Shown: in pieces, positions 7,383 to 14,594 of the stretch
Position numbering within the stretch: the first letter of the stretch is position 1
How the letters are laid out: each line of letters begins with the position of its first letter
The notes under the pieces: model-generated
Told to the model about the DNA's origin: nothing
What the model saw: only the letters and a program-made list of their open reading frames with translations
The model's database searches: none
Assembly: GCA_903895005.1 (NCBI GenBank)
Contig: CAITSH010000417.1
Span: 1-14,594, forward strand
Direction of reading: 5' to 3'
DNA from: an uncultured Pseudomonadota bacterium
GTDB lineage: Bacteria; Pseudomonadota; Gammaproteobacteria; Burkholderiales; SG8-39
Length of the DNA stretch: 14,594 nt
Translations under genes and position numbers: made by a program

Positions 7383-8159
7383 ATGAAGCCTCTCAAGCCT
7401 GTTCCCCCGCGTCACCGAGCCGTGCTCGGGGTTGCGTTCTTTGTTTTGTTTTTTGTCGTATGGGGATTCTTTACTTACGGCGGTTTTGTCCCTAAGCAGT
7501 TCCTTGCCAGCCCGACGGCGATGGTGAGGGAAGGCTGGGTACTGCTGGTCGAGTACGGTTTTATGAAGGACATCGGCATGACCGTATGGCGTGTCCTCGG
7601 TGGCTTTGTCATCGCCGCAGCCATTGGCGTCCCGTTGGGTATTGCGATGGGAGCCTACAAACCGGTCGAGGCGTTTTTCGAGCCCTTTGTCTCTTTTGCG
7701 CGCTATCTGCCGGCCTCGGCGTTCATCCCGTTGTTGATCCTTTGGGCGGGCATCGGTGAGGCGCAAAAGTTGCTGGTGATTTTCATCGGGTCTTTCTTCC
7801 AGCTTGTGCTGATGGTCATGGTGGCGGTGGGTAACAGCCGGCGCGATCTCGTAGAGGCGGCCTACACACTGGGCGCGAGCGATGCTGGCATCATCCGGCG
7901 TGTGCTGATTCCGGGCAGCGCGCCCGAAATCGCGGAAATCCTCAGGTTGGTGCTCGGATGGGCGTGGACGTATGTCATTGTCGCCGAGCTCATCGGTTCG
8001 TCGAGCGGCATCGGCCACATGATCATTGAGAGCCAGTCCCTGCTTAACACCGGGCAGATTATTTTCGGCATCATCATCATCGGTTTTATCGGATTGATTT
8101 CGGACTTCCTGTTCAAGTTCGCCAACCAGCGCCTGTTTCCTTGGAGTCTGCTCAAATGA
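7383..8159 (+). CDS. ABC transporter permease, NitT/TauT type
   Basis: A 258-residue inner-membrane subunit with about six hydrophobic segments (for example residues 14-31, 72-90, 111-122, 129-149, 187-203 and 226-245). It carries the permease EAA loop EAAYTLGASDAGIIRRVLIPGSAPEI (158-183), which contacts the ATPase. It belongs to the binding-protein-dependent permease family (SsuC/TauC-like). The ATG at 7383 has a GGA about 9 bases upstream. A TTG at 7359 in the same frame is possible but falls right after the upstream hairpin. The stop overlaps the ATPase start as ATGA (8156-8159), so the two are probably translationally coupled. It works with the preceding binding protein and following ATPase as an importer of unproven substrate. 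Confidence 0.9.
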   Translation: MKPLKPVPPRHRAVLGVAFFVLFFVVWGFFTYGGFVPKQFLASPTAMVREGWVLLVEYGFMKDIGMTVWRVLGGFVIAAAIGVPLGIAMGAYKPVEAFFEPFVSFARYLPASAFIPLLILWAGIGEAQKLLVIFIGSFFQLVLMVMVAVGNSRRDLVEAAYTLGASDAGIIRRVLIPGSAPEIAEILRLVLGWAWTYVIVAELIGSSSGIGHMIIESQSLLNTGQIIFGIIIIGFIGLISDFLFKFANQRLFPWSLLK

Positions 8160-8947
8160 GCAAGCTGTCCATCGAGCAGGTTTCGCGCACCTTTCCCGGC
8201 ACGCGCGGCGGGGCAGCGACTCAGGCTTTGCTGCCTGTCGATCTGCAGGTGCAGGACAACGACTTCATCACCATACTAGGGCCCTCGGGCTGCGGCAAGT
8301 CGACCCTGCTGCGCATTGTTGCGGGCCTGGACCAGCCGAGCTCGGGAAGGGTGTTGCTGGATGGTGAACCGGTGAGCGATCCCGGACCGGATCGCGGCAT
8401 GGTGTTTCAGTCGTACACGCTTTTCCCGTGGTTGACTGTGCGCCAGAATATCTGCTTCGGGTTGCGCGAAAAGGGCATGTCGGCAGCCGAGCAATCCGAA
8501 AAAATCGATTACTTTATCGCCCAGGTGGGATTGCGCGGATTTGAGGCGCACTTTCCGAAACAGCTTTCGGGCGGCATGCAGCAACGCACGGCGCTCGCGC
8601 GCGCGCTGGCCAATGATCCGAAAATTCTCCTGCTTGACGAACCATTCGGCGCCCTCGATAACCAGACGCGCGCCTTGATGCAGGAATTACTGCTAGGCAT
8701 TTGGGAGGCGGATCGCAAGACGGTGCTCTTTGTTACCCATGACATCGATGAGGCGATTTTCATGGCTAGCCGGGTGGTGGTAATGAGTGCCCGACCGGGG
8801 CGCATCAAGGCCGACATTCGCATCGATCTTCCGCACCCGCGCCTGTATACCGTGAAGACCACACCTGAATTTTCCGAATACAAGGCGAGCCTGACCGAGC
8901 ATATCCGCGTCGAATCGATCAAGACGGCCCAGATGGGCGTGGTATGA
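8156..8947 (+). CDS. ABC transporter ATP-binding protein, NitT/TauT type
   Basis: A 263-residue cytoplasmic ATPase driving the importer. All nucleotide-binding motifs are present: Walker A GPSGCGKST (42-50), Q-loop VFQSYTLFPW (Gln85), signature LSGGMQQR (137-144), Walker B ILLLDEPF (157-164), D-loop GALD (165-168) and switch His195 in VTHDIDEA. The VVVMSARPGRIKADIRIDLPHPR tail (207-229) is typical of the SsuB/TauB branch. The start is the ATG at 8156, overlapping the permease TGA; an upstream in-frame TTG (8141) lies in the permease gene. It is the last gene of the three-gene unit. About 250 bp then separate it from pyrG, with no canonical terminator seen. Confidence 0.93.
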   Translation: MSKLSIEQVSRTFPGTRGGAATQALLPVDLQVQDNDFITILGPSGCGKSTLLRIVAGLDQPSSGRVLLDGEPVSDPGPDRGMVFQSYTLFPWLTVRQNICFGLREKGMSAAEQSEKIDYFIAQVGLRGFEAHFPKQLSGGMQQRTALARALANDPKILLLDEPFGALDNQTRALMQELLLGIWEADRKTVLFVTHDIDEAIFMASRVVVMSARPGRIKADIRIDLPHPRLYTVKTTPEFSEYKASLTEHIRVESIKTAQMGVV

Positions 8948-10869
<1,922 letters not shown>

Positions 10870-10870
<1 letters not shown>

Positions 10871-11706
10871 TGAGGTTGTGCGGATTCGAGGCCGGTCTGG
10901 ACAAGCCCGTGTTTCTCATCGCCGGTCCCTGTGTTATCGAGTCGCGAGAAATGGCTTTCGATACCGCCGGTGCGCTGAAGGAAATCTGTGCTGCCGTAGG
11001 GATCCCGTTCATATACAAGTCCTCCTACGACAAAGCCAACCGCAGCTCGGGAAAATCCTACCGTGGCCTTGGGATGGACAAGGGACTGGAAATCCTGGCC
11101 TCGGTTAAAAAAGAACTCGGCGTGCCGGTGCTTACCGACGTGCACGCTATCGAGGAGATTGCCGCCGTAGCTGCGACTGTCGATGTGCTGCAGACGCCGG
11201 CCTTCCTCTGCCGCCAGACCGATTTTATTTATGCCGTGGCGAGCGCCGGCAAGCCGGTCAACATCAAGAAGGGGCAGTTCCTTGCTCCCGGCGACATGAA
11301 AAACGTCGTCGACAAGGCTCGCGAGGCGAGCGGCGCCGACAACATCATGGTGTGCGAACGCGGGGTCTCGTTTGGTTACAACAACCTCGTTTCAGACATG
11401 CGTTCACTCGCTATCATGCGTGATACCGATTGCCCGGTGGTGTTTGACGCCACCCATTCTGTGCAACTTCCCGGCGGGCAGGGCACGTCAAGCGGCGGAC
11501 AGCGCGAATTTGTGCCTGTGCTGGCGCGCGCCGCAGTGGCCGCCGGGATCGCCGGCTTGTTCATGGAAACGCACCCGGACCCGGCAAAGGCCTTGTCCGA
11601 CGGACCGAACGCATGGCCGCTTGGGCTGATGAAGCCCCTGCTTGAAACGCTCAAAGCACTGGATGCCCTCGTAAAAGGGCGCGGACTGGCGGAGCAGCAC
11701 CTGTAA
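10870..11706 (+). CDS. kdsA: 3-deoxy-D-manno-octulosonate 8-phosphate synthase KdsA
   Basis: KdsA condenses phosphoenolpyruvate with arabinose 5-phosphate to give Kdo 8-phosphate, the precursor of the Kdo sugars that join lipid A to the LPS core. The 278-residue TIM-barrel protein shows [11 protein letters not shown] (17-27), [17 protein letters not shown] (51-67), [43 protein letters not shown] and [20 protein letters not shown], all typical. Cys21 occupies the position held by Asn in the E. coli enzyme (GMNVLESRD), pointing to the metal-dependent class. The start could be the ATG at 10870 (TGATG overlap with the pyrG stop) or the adjacent in-frame GTG at 10867; the ATG is preferred. PEP is supplied by enolase, encoded next. 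Confidence 0.96.
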
Positions 11707-11720
11707 TCGGTTTGGAAATT

Positions 11721-11739
11721 TGTTTGAACGTGTCGAACA
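11721..11739. repeat. Imperfect inverted repeat upstream of eno
   Basis: TGTTTGA (11721-11727) and TCGAACA (11733-11739) form arms matching at six of seven positions around ACGTG. It lies in the 58-bp kdsA-eno gap, about 25 bp before the eno start. No convincing -35/-10 pair is seen here. It could be an operator or a small mRNA hairpin. Confidence 0.25.
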
Positions 11740-11761
11740 CAAGATACCTAAAAGAGGCTGA

Positions 11762-13048
<1,287 letters not shown>

Positions 13049-13348
13049 ATGACCTTGCGACTCCTTGCCGGCATATTCGCAGGCCTGATTGTCCTAATCC
13101 AGTACCCGCTCTGGCTGGGCAAGGGCGGATGGCTCAAGGTATGGGATATCGACCGCCAGGTCAGCGAGCAGAAATTCCGCAATGAAAAACTGGTGGTGCG
13201 GAACGCGTCCCTGGACGCCGAGGTACGCGACCTCAAGCAGGGTTCCGAAGCCATCGAGGAGCGCGCCCGCTACGAACTGGGCATGGTCAAGCAGGATGAG
13301 GTGTTTTTCCAGGTGGTAACGCCGCCGACCGACTCGCGGAGGAAATAA
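13049..13348 (+). CDS. ftsB: Cell division protein FtsB
   Basis: FtsB is a bitopic inner-membrane divisome protein that pairs with FtsL and binds FtsQ, helping activate septal peptidoglycan synthesis. The 99-residue protein has a short cytoplasmic start, one membrane helix (about 3-23, [21 protein letters not shown]), then a periplasmic coiled coil (about 33-73, [11 protein letters not shown]...[11 protein letters not shown]) and the family's [21 protein letters not shown] end. The Gly-rich GKGGW just after the helix is typical. The ATG directly follows the eno stop; GAGG at 13042-13045 overlaps the eno end and is close to the start. The stop TAA shares its last base with the next ATG. Identification rests on topology, length, conserved tail and the eno neighbour. 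Confidence 0.93.
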   Translation: MTLRLLAGIFAGLIVLIQYPLWLGKGGWLKVWDIDRQVSEQKFRNEKLVVRNASLDAEVRDLKQGSEAIEERARYELGMVKQDEVFFQVVTPPTDSRRK

Positions 13349-14037
13349 TGCTGCTTGGGATGATCAAGAAGGCGACTGATGCGAAAGCGGCTGCCGACCC
13401 GGCCGGGGAATTCGGTCCTGAGCTTAGCGTCGAAGCGCTCGGGCGCAGGCTGGAGGAACTGGCTTCAAGCATCGCCCCCATCCAGGGCTGGATGGAAGAG
13501 AACGCCGGGAAAATGCTGTACCGGCTTGCGCGCTTCGACGCTCCGGTCCCTAATATTGTTGAAATAGGGTCTTGGAAGGGCCGTTCGACCGCTTGGCTTG
13601 CGAGCGCGATTCGTGACCGCGGCGACGGCAAGGTCTATGCAGTGGATACCTGGAAAGGCACGGGTAACGAGACTGTACACGGCGACTTGCTCAGGGGTTA
13701 TGGGGAGGACCAGCTCTATCAGGAATTCCTCTCCAACCTGCGTGTCCGTGAGTTACACGGGAATGTCGAAGCGATTCGTGCGGAATCACTCAAGGCGGCC
13801 AACAACTGGGATCCGGCGCGCAAGATCGGCCTGCTTTTTATCGACGGCGACCATGCCTACGAGGCGGTGCGCCAGGACTTTGAGTTCTGGAGCCCGCATG
13901 TCGCCGTGGGTGGGTACATCGTGTTCGACGATGTACCGGGCTGGCCCGGTCCCGCAAGACTGGTCAGTGAATTGCCGCGCTGGTACAAATTCCTTGGAAC
14001 TAGCCCGAACAACTGGATCGTCGTCAAGGAAGCATAA
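13348..14037 (+). CDS. Class I SAM methyltransferase, Methyltransf_24-like
   Basis: A 229-residue soluble methyltransferase with a Rossmann fold: motif I IVEIGSWKGRST (70-81), post-I AVDTWKG (98-104), an LLFIDGDHAYEAV segment (162-174) with an acidic/His cluster, and GGYIVFDDVPGW (188-199). The DGDHxYE plus FDD pattern is characteristic of the Methyltransf_24 group, which includes TylF-like metal-dependent O-methyltransferases acting on sugars or secondary metabolites. The start ATG at 13348 has GGAGG (13338-13342) five bases upstream and overlaps the ftsB stop as TAATG; ATG 13360 is a weaker alternative. The overlap puts it in the eno-ftsB transcript. It is not a usual ftsB neighbour, so it may open an accessory cluster, for instance for a surface glycan, with the next dioxygenase gene. 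The substrate is unknown. Confidence 0.85.
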   Translation: MLLGMIKKATDAKAAADPAGEFGPELSVEALGRRLEELASSIAPIQGWMEENAGKMLYRLARFDAPVPNIVEIGSWKGRSTAWLASAIRDRGDGKVYAVDTWKGTGNETVHGDLLRGYGEDQLYQEFLSNLRVRELHGNVEAIRAESLKAANNWDPARKIGLLFIDGDHAYEAVRQDFEFWSPHVAVGGYIVFDDVPGWPGPARLVSELPRWYKFLGTSPNNWIVVKEA

Positions 14038-14059
14038 ACAGCTCAAGGATCAGCACGAT

Positions 14060-14080
14060 CGGCCTCCAACGCAGGGGCCG
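14060..14080 (+). other. Hairpin in the methyltransferase-dioxygenase gap
   Basis: CGGCCTC (14060-14066) pairs with GGGGCCG (14074-14080), with one wobble, around a 7-base loop. No T-run follows, so it is not a canonical intrinsic terminator. It may be a processing or stability element, or chance in GC-rich DNA. The rest of the gap shows no promoter that I trust. Confidence 0.3.
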
Positions 14081-14144
14081 GAGTGCGCGCTTGAATAGAG
14101 CGCAAACTTTACGGACGTGACCGGAAACGCAAGGAGGATGGGAT

Positions 14145-14594
14145 ATGAAACTCACGCAACAGCAAATCGACACGTTCGAGCGAGACGGCTATCTGTTTTT
14201 CCCGGGGCTCTTCGCCCCGGCAGAGATAAAGACGCTCATCGATGAAGTGCCCTCGCTGTACAGCCAGCAGCGACCGGAGAATATCCGTGAGAAAGGCAGC
14301 GACGCGGTGCGCACAAATTTTGCCGCACACATGTATAGCGCACCCTTCGCGCGGCTTGGCCGGCATCCGCGCATGATCGAACCGGTCATGCAGATTTTCG
14401 GTGAGGAACTGTATATGCACCAGTTCAAGATCAACGGAAAGATGGCTTTCGACGGTGATGTGTGGCAGTGGCACCAGGACTACGGCACCTGGAAGAATGA
14501 CGACCAAATGCCCGAAGCGCGGGCGATGAACATCGCGATTTTCCTCGATGAGGTCAACGAGTTCAACGGTCCGTTGATGTTTATTCCGGGCAGC
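14145..14594 (+). CDS. Phytanoyl-CoA dioxygenase-family protein, partial
   Basis: The first 150 residues of a Fe(II)/2-oxoglutarate dioxygenase; the gene runs off the window end. The N-terminus (LTQQQIDTFERDGYLFFPGLF) is the standard PhyH opening. The metal-binding HxD is His110-x-Asp112 in WQWHQDYGTW, followed by MPEARAMNIAIFLDEV and NGPLMFIPGS. This block resembles the ectoine hydroxylase EctD pattern (WHSDFETW ... MP ... NGPLMVIPGSH). The distal His and the 2-oxoglutarate-binding Arg lie beyond the end. The ATG at 14145 has a strong AAGGAGG (14131-14137) seven bases upstream. The neighbouring methyltransferase suggests joint tailoring of a small molecule or glycan. Ectoine hydroxylation is possible but no ect genes are visible, so only the family is called. 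Confidence 0.85.
   Translation, partial: MKLTQQQIDTFERDGYLFFPGLFAPAEIKTLIDEVPSLYSQQRPENIREKGSDAVRTNFAAHMYSAPFARLGRHPRMIEPVMQIFGEELYMHQFKINGKMAFDGDVWQWHQDYGTWKNDDQMPEARAMNIAIFLDEVNEFNGPLMFIPGS

Noticed and set aside
7356..8018. Minus-strand open frame opposite the permease gene, rich in Asp/Arg/His
   Set aside because: The composition is the mirror of a hydrophobic membrane protein. The permease on the plus strand has clear family motifs.

Overview
The window looks like chromosomal DNA of a Gram-negative proteobacterium, most likely a betaproteobacterium. The evidence is the gene order pyrG-kdsA-eno-ftsB, a KdsA of the Cys type, Kdo (LPS) synthesis, an FtsB divisome protein and GC-rich coding sequence. 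The genus cannot be named from this sequence.

Left half (about 10-8947): a histidine/urocanate catabolism region. It encodes urocanate hydratase (hutU), imidazolonepropionase (hutI), formimidoylglutamate deiminase (hutF) and N-formylglutamate deformylase (hutG). Together these convert urocanate to glutamate plus formate and ammonia by the five-step (HutF/HutG) route. Histidine ammonia-lyase (hutH) and a hut regulator are not in the window. The genes form three units: hutU-hutG leftward, hutI rightward (its end overlaps the end of hutG), and hutF plus a MetX-like alpha/beta hydrolase leftward. A complete ABC importer (binding protein, permease, ATPase) of the NitT/TauT/SsuA type is transcribed away from hutU and is a candidate uptake system for the pathway.

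The hutF-hutI intergenic region (2394-2519) is the most structured non-coding DNA here. It holds overlapping divergent -10-like boxes, a 28-bp near-perfect palindrome, and a 12-codon leader ORF. The leader has a strong ribosome binding site partly buried in a hairpin, and its stop codon overlaps the hutF start.

Right half (9200-13348): a housekeeping block on the + strand, consisting of pyrG (CTP synthase), kdsA (Kdo-8-phosphate synthase), eno (enolase) and ftsB (cell division). Junctions are overlapping or abutting except for a 58-bp gap before eno. An accessory methyltransferase gene overlaps the ftsB stop by one base. After about 107 bp comes the 5' part of a phytanoyl-CoA dioxygenase-family gene that resembles ectoine hydroxylase around its HxD motif and is cut by the window end. 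No tRNA, rRNA, CRISPR array, insertion sequence or prophage gene was seen.
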